Source: Acidobacteriota bacterium (GTDB taxonomy: Bacteria; Acidobacteriota; Polarisedimenticolia; J045). From it: a stretch of DNA of 64,000 nucleotides. Below the pieces are notes generated by a model. The model did not search any database. It saw nothing but the letters and a program-made list of their open reading frames with translations, and was not told the origin of the DNA. Below are positions 9,088 to 18,595 of the stretch, in pieces. The stretch is taken from contig JAUZRX010000015.1 in NCBI GenBank assembly GCA_030949985.1, positions 150,289 to 214,288 on the forward strand, written 5' to 3'. Made by a program: the position numbers and the translations under genes. Within the stretch, counting starts at the first letter, position 1; each line of letters begins with the position of its first letter.

Positions 9088-9855
9088 ATGCCTGTGATGC
9101 AACGGTCCATCCTAATTGCCGATGACTCGAGTACGATCCGGGAAGTCGTGCGTCGCACCTTCGAGAACCGGGGCATCGAAGTCGTCTGCGCTGCTGATGG
9201 ACGTGAGGCTCTGGCCACGGCCGAGCAGGCGCGGCCCGACCTGGCCCTGGTAGACGTGCTGATGCCCGAAGTCGACGGTTACGAGGTCAGCCGGCGCCTG
9301 GCCGGCGGCTCTCCGGGGGACAGGATTCCGGTGCTGCTCCTGACCGGCGCTTTTGAACCCTTTGACGAGGAGATGGCGGCGGAGTGCGGTGCCGTCGGCC
9401 ACCTGGTCAAGCCTTTCGAGCCCCAAGCGCTGGTTGACCGAGTCGAAGCACTCCTCGGTGGCCTCCCGCCTCGTGACCGCGCGGTGGACCCGCTCGAATC
9501 CGAAGCCGGGCGACGAGATCGTGGGACGGCGGAGGGGGAAGAGAAAGAGCCTCTCGAGACAGCGCCCGACGGCGATGTCTTTGCCGCGCGGGAGCCCTGG
9601 TCGGTCACTCGGGCACCGCTGCCGGGGGAGGAGGGTTTCTCCCGCGACTTCGCGGCCGGAGGCCAGGGGCTGTCCCCTGCGCCGACCTCGGCCGCCGAGC
9701 CGGTCCTGCGCGCCGAGGCCCGCCGGGCCGTGGAAGAGCTGGCGCCGGAAATCATCCGGGAAGTGGCGTGGGAGATTCTCCCGGACCTGCTCGAGAGACT
9801 GATTCGGGAGATGGCTCCGGCTGCTCCCGCCCAGCACGAGGACAAGGACAAATGA
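9088..9855 (+). CDS. response regulator with C-terminal helical tail
   Basis: A 255-residue protein with an N-terminal receiver domain (about 1-125). Paired acidic residues sit in ILIADDSS, the phosphoacceptor Asp in LALVDVLMPEVDG, and the conserved Lys in HLVKPF. No DNA-binding or enzymatic output domain follows. Instead there is a charged linker (about 130-205) and a predicted helix-rich end containing EEIIRE-type repeats (APEIIREVAWEILPDLLERL). Similar tails occur in response regulators of myxobacteria and acidobacteria. The start could be the ATG at 9088 or at 9097. Its stop overlaps the valS ATG. Confidence 0.85.
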   Translation: MPVMQRSILIADDSSTIREVVRRTFENRGIEVVCAADGREALATAEQARPDLALVDVLMPEVDGYEVSRRLAGGSPGDRIPVLLLTGAFEPFDEEMAAECGAVGHLVKPFEPQALVDRVEALLGGLPPRDRAVDPLESEAGRRDRGTAEGEEKEPLETAPDGDVFAAREPWSVTRAPLPGEEGFSRDFAAGGQGLSPAPTSAAEPVLRAEARRAVEELAPEIIREVAWEILPDLLERLIREMAPAAPAQHEDKDK

Positions 9856-12533
9856 CCCTGGAGAAGGCTTTCTCTCCCGAGCGCTACGAGGCTCGGGTCG
9901 GGCGGATGTGGGAAGCAAGCGGGCTCTTCGCTGCCCATCCGGAGCAGGGCGGCCCCCGCTTTTCCCTCGTCATCCCCCCACCCAACGTGACCGGCTCGCT
10001 GCACATCGGCCATGCCCTCGACTACACCCTGCAGGACATCATCGTGCGCTGGCATCGCATGCTGGGCGAGGACGCCGTCTGGGTACCGGGCTGTGATCAC
10101 GCCGGGATCGCCACCCAGATGGTGGTGGAGCGCGAGCTGGCCAAGGAGGGGCGCGACCGACACGAGATCGGACGCGAGGCCTTCGTCGAGGAGGTCTGGA
10201 AATGGAAGGAGCAGTACCGGGAGCGCATCATGGGTACGCTGCGCCGCCTCGGCTGCTCATGCGACTGGTCCAGGGAACGTTTCACCCTGGATCCCGGTTT
10301 TTCAAAGGCAGTGCGTGAGACCTTCGTACGGCTTCACGAGGAGGGCTTGATCTATCGGGGGACGCGGCTGATCAACTGGTCGCCGGCCTTACGGACGTCC
10401 CTCTCGGATCTCGAGGTGGATCGCGATGAGCCCGAGAAGGGCGAGATGTGGTCGTTCGCCTACCCGATCGAGGGTGGAGGCGAGATCGTCGTGGCGACCA
10501 CTCGGCCGGAGACGATGTTGGGTGATACCGCTGTTGCGGTGCACCCGGACGACGAGCGCTGGCAGGCGGTGATCGGCAAGCGTCTGCTCCACCCCTTTTT
10601 TCCTGAACGAAACCTGCGGGTGATTGCTGATCCCATCCTCGCCGATCCCACAACCGGAACCGGCGCAGTCAAGGTCACTCCGGCCCATGACTTCAACGAT
10701 TTCGAATGCGGACGCCGCCACGACCTCGAGATGATCGACATCCTGACCGAGGACGGGAAAATCAACGAGGCGGGGGGGGCCTTCGCCGGTCTCGATCGTT
10801 TCGAGGCGCGGGAAGCGGTCAAAAAGGCGTTGACGGACAAGGGCCTGTTTCGGGGACGGAAGGACCACTTCTACGCCCCGGGCCGGTGCCAGCGCAGTGG
10901 TGTGATCGTCGAGCCGCGGCTTTCGACCCAGTGGTTCGTGAAGATGGAGCCACTGGCGCGGCCGGCCATCGAGGCCGTGCGTTCGGGGAAGATCCGTTTC
11001 GTGCCGTCGTCGTGGGAGAAGACGTACTACCACTGGCTGGAGAACATCCAGGACTGGTGTGTCTCGCGGCAGCTTTGGTGGGGCCACAGGATTCCGGCGT
11101 GGTATTGCGATGGCTGCGGGGAGGTGATGGTCGTCCGCCAGGCGCCGGAGGTCTGCAGGGCCTGCGGCGGTGGAGAGCTGCGCCAGGATCCCGACGTGCT
11201 CGATACCTGGTTTTCCTCCCAGCTCTGGCCTTTCGGCGTGTTCGGCTGGCCGGAAAAGGGCGCGGAACTCGAGCGTTATTATCCGACCGATACCTTGGTC
11301 ACGGGATTCGACATCATCTTTTTCTGGGTGGCGCGGATGATCATGTCGGGACTGCACCTGGTGGGTGAGGTGCCGTTCCGGACTGTGCTCTTCCATGGCA
11401 TGGTGCGGGACGCCCGGGGCGTGAAGATGTCCAAGACCAAGGGCAACGCGGTCGACCCGTCTTCGGCCATGGACGAGCACGGGGTCGATGCCCTGCGTTT
11501 CACTCTCGCCGCGCTGGCCTCTCCGGGTTCCGACCTGGCCCTGTCCGAGGAGCGGTTGACCGGCTACCGCGCCTTTCTGAACAAACTGTGGAACGCCACC
11601 CGCTTCCTGCTGATGCAGGTCGAGGGCGGGGATTTCAGGCGCCTCCCGCCTGAGGAACTGGAACTCGACGCCCTCGACCACTATCTGCTGGCCTCCTACC
11701 GCCAGCTTGTCGGTCGGGTGCACGCCAGTTTCCAGGCACACCGTTACGACCACGCTTGCGAGGCGATCTATCACTTCCTCTGGCACACTTTCTGCGACTG
11801 GTGCATCGAGTTGAGCAAGCCCGATTTTGCCGGAAAGAGCGAAGGCGACAGGAAGGGATCGAGCCGGCTGACGGTGATGATCGACGTGCTGGACGGCGCC
11901 CTCCGCCTGCTGCATCCGGTCGCACCCTTCATCACCGAAGAACTCTGGCAGAGCCTTCCCCGGCGGGAAGGGGATGCCGCGTTGCTGGCCGCTTCGCGGA
12001 TCCCCACTCCCGATGACCCCGGTGTTCCCATTCCCGAGGGCCTGGACGACGGGCAGGCAATCGCCCTGGTCGAACAATGGCTGATCGCCCCCGTGTCGGC
12101 GGCGCGGGCGCTGAAGACGGGGGCCGGCATCGCTCCGGGAAAGGAGATCACCCTGCGCTTGAGGCCCCGCCGGCCGGAAGGTGAGAGGGCCCTGCGAGTC
12201 TTCGCCGGGCGAATCGCCGGCCTGGTCAAGGCCCGAGAAGTCGATTTGCTCGCGACGGATCCCCCGGAAGAACCGGCTCTGCGCCAGGTGCTCGACACGG
12301 TCGAGGTGATCATCCCGATGGCCGGTGCGCTGGATCTCGAGCAGGAGAAGGCACGGCTCCAAAAGGAGCGCGACAAGCTTGCGGGCCAGGCGGAAGCCTG
12401 CCGCAGGAAGCTCTCCAACGCTTCGTTCGTCGAGCGAGCTCCCGCGGCAGTAGTCGACAAGGAACGGGCGCGCCTCGAGGATCTGGAAAGCCGTCTGGCG
12501 AGCCTTGCCGAGCGACTGGAGAGCTTCGGATGA
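9852..12533 (+). CDS. valS: valyl-tRNA synthetase
   Basis: An 893-residue class I aminoacyl-tRNA synthetase that charges tRNA-Val. The HIGH motif is at residues 51-54 (in PPPNVTGSLHIGHAL), and the KMSK motif is at 525-528 followed by TKGNAVDP. The editing domain lies between them. The C-terminal coiled coil typical of ValS occupies about 825-893. The ATG overlaps the stop of the response regulator (ATGA), and its own stop overlaps nadC in the same way. The long upstream in-frame extension belongs to the regulator gene's region and is not part of ValS. Confidence 0.97.
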   Translation: MTLEKAFSPERYEARVGRMWEASGLFAAHPEQGGPRFSLVIPPPNVTGSLHIGHALDYTLQDIIVRWHRMLGEDAVWVPGCDHAGIATQMVVERELAKEGRDRHEIGREAFVEEVWKWKEQYRERIMGTLRRLGCSCDWSRERFTLDPGFSKAVRETFVRLHEEGLIYRGTRLINWSPALRTSLSDLEVDRDEPEKGEMWSFAYPIEGGGEIVVATTRPETMLGDTAVAVHPDDERWQAVIGKRLLHPFFPERNLRVIADPILADPTTGTGAVKVTPAHDFNDFECGRRHDLEMIDILTEDGKINEAGGAFAGLDRFEAREAVKKALTDKGLFRGRKDHFYAPGRCQRSGVIVEPRLSTQWFVKMEPLARPAIEAVRSGKIRFVPSSWEKTYYHWLENIQDWCVSRQLWWGHRIPAWYCDGCGEVMVVRQAPEVCRACGGGELRQDPDVLDTWFSSQLWPFGVFGWPEKGAELERYYPTDTLVTGFDIIFFWVARMIMSGLHLVGEVPFRTVLFHGMVRDARGVKMSKTKGNAVDPSSAMDEHGVDALRFTLAALASPGSDLALSEERLTGYRAFLNKLWNATRFLLMQVEGGDFRRLPPEELELDALDHYLLASYRQLVGRVHASFQAHRYDHACEAIYHFLWHTFCDWCIELSKPDFAGKSEGDRKGSSRLTVMIDVLDGALRLLHPVAPFITEELWQSLPRREGDAALLAASRIPTPDDPGVPIPEGLDDGQAIALVEQWLIAPVSAARALKTGAGIAPGKEITLRLRPRRPEGERALRVFAGRIAGLVKAREVDLLATDPPEEPALRQVLDTVEVIIPMAGALDLEQEKARLQKERDKLAGQAEACRRKLSNASFVERAPAAVVDKERARLEDLESRLASLAERLESFG

Positions 12534-13414
12534 GCTCTTCCGCGGCGCGCTTTCCTCTCGACGATGCCCGGCGGGTGATCGCAGCGGCTCTCGACGAGGA
12601 CCTGGGTACCGGCGGCGATATCACCTCGGAGGCCGTTTTCCCCCAGGGCCGAGATGTCAGTGCTCGTCTCGTGGCCCGCGAGGAAGTGGTGGTTGCGGGT
12701 CTCGCCGTCTGCTCCCTGGTCTACCAAGAGCTTGCCGCGCGCAGCGGCCGCCGGGCGGTGGTGGAAACACTCCTCGACGACGGGGCGCGGGCCGCTGCCG
12801 GGCGGACCCTGGCCCGGATCCGCGGCGACGCCCGCGCGGTCTTTGCCGGTGAGCGCGTGATGCTCAACCTGCTCGCTCGCCTGTCCGGGATCGCGACCAC
12901 CACCGCCAGGGCCGTCGAGGAGGTGAGCCATACTTCCTGCCGGGTGGCGGATACCCGCAAGACCACGCCGGGACTGCGCTTGCTCGAGAAGTACGCCGTG
13001 GCGATCGGAGGGGGCGAAAACCACCGCCTGCGCCTGGACACCCTGGTAATGATCAAGGACAACCACAAGCAACTGGCCGGCGGCATCCGGCCGGCGATCG
13101 AGGCGGTGCGTGCCGCCGGCTACGATCCCGCGGAGATCGAGGTGGAAGTCGACGACCTGGAAGAGTTCGACGAGGCCCTCGAGGCGCGGGCCGGGTGGAT
13201 CCTGCTGGACAACATGGAGCCCGAAGTCGTGCGCGAAGCGGTGCAGCGGAGCGGTGGGCGCTGCCGGCTGGAAGTGTCGGGAGGGCTGCGGATCGGTGCG
13301 TTGAGCGAATACGCCGAGACCGGAGCCGACCGCCTCTCCCTCGGAGCGCTGACCCATTCGGTGTGCGCGGCGGATCTGGCCCTCGATCTCGAGGACGAGG
13401 TCCCGGCGGGGTGA
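12530..13414 (+). CDS. nadC: nicotinate-nucleotide pyrophosphorylase (carboxylating)
   Basis: A 294-residue quinolinate phosphoribosyltransferase, third step of de novo NAD synthesis. The family motifs are all visible: ALDEDLGTGGDITSE at the N terminus, ADTRKTTPGLR, GGGENHRLRL and the late EVSGG segment. Length is typical. No nadA or nadB is present in the window. The start overlaps valS by ATGA and the end overlaps birA by GTGA. Confidence 0.96.
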   Translation: MSSSAARFPLDDARRVIAAALDEDLGTGGDITSEAVFPQGRDVSARLVAREEVVVAGLAVCSLVYQELAARSGRRAVVETLLDDGARAAAGRTLARIRGDARAVFAGERVMLNLLARLSGIATTTARAVEEVSHTSCRVADTRKTTPGLRLLEKYAVAIGGGENHRLRLDTLVMIKDNHKQLAGGIRPAIEAVRAAGYDPAEIEVEVDDLEEFDEALEARAGWILLDNMEPEVVREAVQRSGGRCRLEVSGGLRIGALSEYAETGADRLSLGALTHSVCAADLALDLEDEVPAG

Positions 13415-14277
13415 GCGCGGCGGCCGATCCCACCGCGGCCATCGAACGCCGGCTGCGCACCCGGGCCCTCGGTCGTCCCCTGATCTGGGTGCCCCGGCTG
13501 GACTCCACGATGGACGAGGCGCGGCGCCGGGTGGACGACGCCGGCCCGGGGACGGCGATCCTCGCCGGCGAGCAGAGCCGCGGGCGGGGACGTCGCGGGC
13601 GGGTTTTCGTCTCGCCTCCGGGGGGGCTCTACCTGTCCGTGATTCTCGAGCCGCTGCCGGAGCCGCATCATTCCTGGAGGCTGGGATTCGCCCTGGCCCT
13701 GGCGGCACGGCGGGCCGTGATGGCGGCCGGTGGGCCGGCGCTGTCTTTCAAGTGGCCCAACGACCTGCTCCGGGGACAGCGCAAGGTGGGCGGAGTTCTG
13801 CTCGAACTGCTGACGCCCGCCGGGGGCGCGGCGCGGGTGATCGCCGGGATCGGCCTGAACCTGGGCCCGGATCCCTCCCGCCTCGATGCCGCTGCGCGGG
13901 GAGCGGGGGCGGTCTCCCTGCCTGGATCGAGCGCTGAGGCCCTGGCCATGGTGGCCGCCGAACTGCTCGAGGCATTCGAGGCGCGAACCCGGCTCCTGCT
14001 CGATGGAGGCTGGCCGCAGATCCTGGGGGAGGTACGTGCCTGCATCGTTCCACGGGTCGGGGGCCGGATCACCGTGCGGACCCCCGCCGGTGACCTGCTG
14101 CGGGGAGACTTCGTCGACCTGGCGGCCGATGGCGCCCTGGTGCTTCGGGATCTCGACAGCGGTGAGGTGCGAGCCCTGCGCCACGGAGAGATCGCCTCGA
14201 TCGACGGCGGCGGCGCGGGGGGCGCGCGGGGTCTTGAGTCCGGGGGCGGAAAAGGGCAGGATAGGGCGCAATGGTAA
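13411..14277 (+). CDS. birA: biotin--[acetyl-CoA-carboxylase] ligase (no HTH domain)
   Basis: A 288-residue biotin protein ligase that attaches biotin to carrier proteins. The biotin/AMP-binding loop GRGRRGRVF, the KWPNDLL motif and the KVGGVLLE motif are present in order. A C-terminal SH3-like domain covers about 240-275. The protein starts directly at the catalytic domain, so unlike E. coli BirA it has no DNA-binding region and should not repress transcription. The GTG start overlaps the nadC stop. birA next to coaX is a common arrangement. Confidence 0.93.
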   Translation: MSAAADPTAAIERRLRTRALGRPLIWVPRLDSTMDEARRRVDDAGPGTAILAGEQSRGRGRRGRVFVSPPGGLYLSVILEPLPEPHHSWRLGFALALAARRAVMAAGGPALSFKWPNDLLRGQRKVGGVLLELLTPAGGAARVIAGIGLNLGPDPSRLDAAARGAGAVSLPGSSAEALAMVAAELLEAFEARTRLLLDGGWPQILGEVRACIVPRVGGRITVRTPAGDLLRGDFVDLAADGALVLRDLDSGEVRALRHGEIASIDGGGAGGARGLESGGGKGQDRAQW

Positions 14278-14296
14278 GGGGGGTGAGAGCCGCTTC

Positions 14297-15058
14297 ATGC
14301 TTCTGGTCGTCGATATAGGGAATACGCAGATCGTAGCGGGTGTCTTCGACGGGAAGACGCTGCGTGGGTCGTGGCGGTTGTCTTCCCGGCGGGAGATGAC
14401 CGCCGACGAGTTCGCCGTGTTGCTTCGCGGGGCCCTGGGGGAGGCGGCGGCCGGGATCGAATCGGCGGTGATGGCCTCGGTCGTCCCGCCCCTGACCGGG
14501 GAGGGGCGCCGGGCCCTGGCGCGGCTGGTGGGGAAGGAACCGCTGCTGGTGGAGCCGGGGATTCGCACGGGACTGAAGATTCGTACCGACTCTCCCCAGG
14601 AGGTGGGGGCCGATCGGATCGTCAATGCGGTCGCCGCTCTCGAGAGTTACGGCGGTCCGGCCGTGGTGGTGGATTTCGGCACCGCGACCACTCTCGACGT
14701 GATGACGGCGTCCGGCGAGTATCTCGGGGGGGTCATCACGGTGGGCGCGAGGGTCGGTGTCGATGCTCTCTCGGTGCGCGCCGCCCGCCTGCCTCGGGTC
14801 GACCTGGCGCTTCCGCCGCGGGTCATCGGCCGCAACACGATGGACTCCATTCGGTCGGGAGCGCTCTACGGGCACGCGGCGATGGTCGATGGCCTGGTGG
14901 AAAGGATCGAAGAGGAACTCGGCGAGACCGTGACCGTCGTGGTGACGGGAGGCACCGCCGGCATCATCGGCCCCTTGATGAAGCGGATCGACTTCACGAA
15001 CCCTCATTTGACCCTCGAGGGTCTTCGCATCCTCCACGCGCGAAACAGCTCCCGATGA
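14297..15058 (+). CDS. coaX: type III pantothenate kinase
   Basis: A 253-residue ASKHA-fold kinase for the first step of coenzyme A synthesis. The three family motifs are clear: DIGNTQIVAGVF (residues 6-17), GADRIVNAVA with the catalytic Asp, and VVDFGTATTLDV. It starts 19 bases after birA, and its stop overlaps the next gene (ATGA). Type III kinases resist feedback by CoA, unlike CoaA. Confidence 0.95.
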   Translation: MLLVVDIGNTQIVAGVFDGKTLRGSWRLSSRREMTADEFAVLLRGALGEAAAGIESAVMASVVPPLTGEGRRALARLVGKEPLLVEPGIRTGLKIRTDSPQEVGADRIVNAVAALESYGGPAVVVDFGTATTLDVMTASGEYLGGVITVGARVGVDALSVRAARLPRVDLALPPRVIGRNTMDSIRSGALYGHAAMVDGLVERIEEELGETVTVVVTGGTAGIIGPLMKRIDFTNPHLTLEGLRILHARNSSR

Positions 15059-15504
15059 GAGTTCTCTTCCTTTGCACCGCGAATATCTGCCGCTCTCCGG
15101 CGGCGGAGTACTACATGCGGCATCTGCTCGAACGGTTTGCCATCACGACGGTGAGCGTGACTTCGGCGGGGATCATGGATATGGGCGGCGCGCCCGCGGA
15201 TCCGGTCGTCCGGCGTCTCGTGGGCGAGTACGGCATCGATCTCTCGGGCCACCGGAGCAAGCTCGCCACCCGCGCGATGGTCGGCACGGCTGACGAGATC
15301 GTCGTCATGGCCCGGCGTCACCGGGACTGGATCGAGCGCACCTTCCCGGAAGCCTTGCGAAAGGTCTCCCTGATCCGGGAACCCGAGGAGAGCGCGGATC
15401 TGCTCGACCCGGTGGGGGGATCGGAGAAGGACTATCGTCGAGCCCTCGAATTGCTGTTCAAGTGCGTCGAGCGTCGCACCCTGGCCTTCAAGTATCCTGT
15501 CTGA
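15055..15504 (+). CDS. low-molecular-weight protein phosphatase
   Basis: A 149-residue phosphatase of the LMW-PTP/ArsC-like family. The active-site loop CTANICRS (C-x5-R-S) begins at Cys7, and the conserved acid is in the LLDPVGG segment near residue 123. The Cys immediately before the Arg is shared with protein-arginine phosphatases and some tyrosine phosphatases. No kinase or exopolysaccharide gene is near, so the substrate is unknown. It is coupled to coaX by a four-base overlap. Confidence 0.9.
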   Translation: MRVLFLCTANICRSPAAEYYMRHLLERFAITTVSVTSAGIMDMGGAPADPVVRRLVGEYGIDLSGHRSKLATRAMVGTADEIVVMARRHRDWIERTFPEALRKVSLIREPEESADLLDPVGGSEKDYRRALELLFKCVERRTLAFKYPV

Positions 15505-15552
15505 AACGCCTGTGGGCCGGTCCCGCAGGACGAGAGGGCCAGGGACATCGCA

Positions 15553-16218
15553 GTGAAAGAGCTCAGCGAAAAAGACTACGTCGTCGCCATCGAGCGGCAT
15601 CTGGGCAAGCTGCGCGCGCGGCCGCTGGTGCTCTCGCCGGCGGACTTCGAGCGTGTCCTGGACTGGTTCGCCCGGGGCATCCCCCTTTCCCTCGTGACCT
15701 CCGTGATGAGCGAGGTCTTTGCCCAGGCGGCCTCCCGCAAGCCCCTGCGACTGCCCCGCTCGCTGGCCTACTGCGCGCCGGCGGTGGAAGAGGCCTTCGC
15801 CGATCTGCAGGCGGGGAGAACCCGTCCCCGGGGCTCCCGGGACCCGGTGGAGGCGGATGACTCCCGGGCGGCGGTGGCGGAGATGGGACGCGCCGTGGCG
15901 GCCTCGTCCGCTCCCCGGGAAATTCGCGAGGAAATTGCGGGACTGCTCGAGAAGGCCTCCGCGGGGGAAGCGGTCGTCGAGTTGGGCGAGGACCTGGCCT
16001 CGAACCTCGAAAGGCGGCTTTTCGAGGCCTGCCTGGCAGCCCTTTCCTGCGAGGAACGCCGGGAGCTCGAACAGCAGGCCCTCGAGGATGTGGAGCCCTA
16101 CGCCGACGGCATGGATCCGGCGGTGCGGGAGCACGCCTGCCGGCGCGCCCTGCAGCGTCGCCTGCGTCGGCGCTTCCGGCTGCCCGACCTCTCCCTGTTG
16201 CCGCTGCTGGGCCCCTAG
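15553..16218 (+). CDS. unknown helical protein
   Basis: A 221-residue soluble protein I do not recognise. It is rich in Ala, Arg, Glu and Leu, with predicted helices throughout, no signal peptide and no membrane segment. The first 75 residues (starting MKELSEKDYVV) look like a compact helical domain ending in LRLPRSLAYCAPAVEEAF; residues 90-110 form a charged linker; the rest is helical with a basic end. The GTG start at 15553 has an AGGGA ribosome site. It follows the phosphatase by 48 bases and may share its transcript. Confidence 0.75.
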   Translation: MKELSEKDYVVAIERHLGKLRARPLVLSPADFERVLDWFARGIPLSLVTSVMSEVFAQAASRKPLRLPRSLAYCAPAVEEAFADLQAGRTRPRGSRDPVEADDSRAAVAEMGRAVAASSAPREIREEIAGLLEKASAGEAVVELGEDLASNLERRLFEACLAALSCEERRELEQQALEDVEPYADGMDPAVREHACRRALQRRLRRRFRLPDLSLLPLLGP

Positions 16219-16367
16219 TCGTCCGTTGATGAAGTCTTTCCGGTACGAGGGACCGAGACTCCAAGGTCCGTGCACCGGAAGGAGCCCGCAGGAGGCCCCT
16301 ACGGCCCTCGCTTCACGCGGAGTGTTCGGCGCTCCGGCGTTGCGGGAGCGGGAGGGCTGCGGCGGGG

Positions 16368-18595
16368 ATGGCCGTGCCGCCGGGCCACCGGTCCCACACT
16401 GCCGCCATGAGGCCGGGAGAGCGCAGGCTTGCGGCAGCCGCCGTGGCCGCCTGGGTGGGGGCCTGGTCGGGCTGTGCGCTGCCGGGTCGAGGTCCGGCCC
16501 TGGCCCTTTTGATCGGGGCCGCCCTGGCGGCTGTGGGGAGGCGGCTTTCTTCCCGGCCGGAGATCTGGACGCCCCTGCTGGTGGCGCTGCTCTACGCGGC
16601 TCCGGCGGCGGCCCGCTGGACTCCCTGGGAGCCCCTGACGGCGGGCTGGCACGAGATCGAAGGGGTCGTGCTGGACCTGCGCGTCCTATCGGAGGGTCGG
16701 GAGATCGTGCTGGCCGCCGCCGACGGTACGTGGAGGCTGGAGGTCCCCCGCACGGGAATCGCCTGGCTCGACCGCTTCGACCCCCGGCTCCGTGAAGGAG
16801 GCCGGATCCGGGCCAGGGGGCGGTGGAGGGGCCGGGGAAGGCTGGTGGCGTCCTGCGCGAGTGCCGTGGAGGTGGCGTGCGAGGCGAACTGGAGCGGGTG
16901 GTTGAGGGGCGTCGCCACCCGCCTGCGCGGATCCTGGCTCAGCCGGGCGCGTCGACGACTGCCGGGGCAGGCTTCCCGGGGGGGAGCGCTGGTCTTCGCG
17001 CTGGTGACCGGAGATCGCAGCGCCCTGGATCCGGCCTTCCTCGCCCGGCTGCGTGCTTCGGGGCTGGCTCACCTGGCGGTGGTCTCAGGGATGCATGTGG
17101 GCCTGGTGGCGACGGTGTTCGGTGCCGCCCTTTCGCGGATTCTGGGGCGCTGGAACCGCCGCCGGCAGGTGGCGGCCATGCTGCTGACGGGTCTACTCGT
17201 GCTCACCCTGCCTGCGACCGCGCCGGTGCACCGGGCGGCGGCCCTGCTGATGCTGGGCTGGCTGGCGGCCTTGCTGGGTCGAGCCAGTTCCGCGGCGGCG
17301 ATGCTCTCCCTGGTCGTATTGCTGCTGTTGGCCGTCGACGGGGCACAGGCCGCGTCACTGTCTTTCCAACTCACCGTCGTGGCCTCCGCGGCCATCGTGC
17401 TGGCTTTCCGCCGAGCCGGTCACCGGCGCCTGCTCGTGGCGGCGGCGCCCTTTCTCGCCACGTGGCCTCTTCTGGTCACCCTCACCGGCAGGCTGTCGCC
17501 CTGGGGTATACCCGCCACCGCGGTGGCGGCGCCCGGGTTGCTGCCGGCGCTGATCGGGGGGTGGATCGCGGTGCTGGCCCCCGCGGGAGCGCTCGCCGAA
17601 CTGGCCCGGGGCATCGCCCAGGCCGGCGCGCTCTGGATCGACGGCGTGTGCCGGCTGGCAGCCGCCGCTCCCGGATCGGGGGCGCTGGCCGCCGGGGTCT
17701 CGCCCTGGTGGGCTCCTGCCTGCCTGCTGCTGCTGGGGCCGGCTCTGCTCAGTGAGCGGAGAGGGTGGTCGGCGGCCTGCTGGTGCGCTTGCCTGTTGTT
17801 GAGCGCCTGGCCGCTGCGCTCCCTGCTGCCGGCGCCTCCACCGACGGCCGGCGTGATGCTTGCGGACGTGGGGCAGGGCCAGGCGGTGCTCGTCGTGGGC
17901 CGCGGGGGATGCGTGCTGATCGACACCGGCAACCCACGGGAGGGTGGACGGGCGTTGCCCGGACTCCTGCGGGAGCGAGGCTGCTTCCGCCTCGCGGCGC
18001 TGATCGTCAGCCATGCCGACAGGGACCATGTGGGCGCCGCTCCGGGACTGGTGCAGGCCCTGCGGCCGCAGTGGATCGGCTTGCCCGGGGGGGGGCTGGA
18101 CGATCCCCGCTGGCGGCCCCTGGCGCATCGTGCGGCCGACCTGGGGATTCCCCTCGAGCCTCTTTCCCGGGGTCGCACGTTACGGGCCGGTGGCGTTCGG
18201 TTGGAAATCCTCTCGCCTCCTCCGGGCCTCCAAGGGGCGGGAAATGACCAGTCGCTGGCCGTCGTCGTGGCCGTGGGGCCGCGTCGGGTGCTGGTCACCG
18301 GAGACCTGGGAATCGATCGGGAGCGACGCATGCCGGCGCCCGGGCCGCGGGCGCCGGTGGACCTGCTGGTCGCCGGTCACCACGGTTCCAGGGGCTCGAC
18401 GGGGATCCGGCTGTTGCGGGCCTGGCGCCCGGTACTGGTGGGCATTTCCTGCGGCCGGGGCAACGTCCACGGGCACCCCCACCGTGAGGTGCTCGCCCGC
18501 CTGGCGGCGCTGGATCTGAGAGCTTGGATCACGGCGCGCCAGGGGACGCTGTGGTTGCCGTCAACCGGTGGTCGTACCGATGGGGTGGGGAATGA
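16368..18595 (+). CDS. comEC: ComEC/Rec2-type DNA uptake channel (frame lacks a nearby stop)
   Basis: A competence protein that forms the inner-membrane DNA channel. The order is family-typical: an N-terminal membrane and DUF4131 region, the Competence domain with LRASGLAHLAVVSGMHVGLV, many transmembrane helices, and a C-terminal metallo-beta-lactamase-like domain (ADVGQGQAVLVV, SHADRDHVG, GHHGSRGS). The recognisable protein ends near 18560-18575 at about 735 residues. The frame has no stop there and stays open to 20909, across the opposite-strand M50 and HU genes and into der. I place the end at the TGA of another frame (18593-18595), which a one-base shift would reach. The start may instead be the ATG at 16407. 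Confidence 0.8.
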
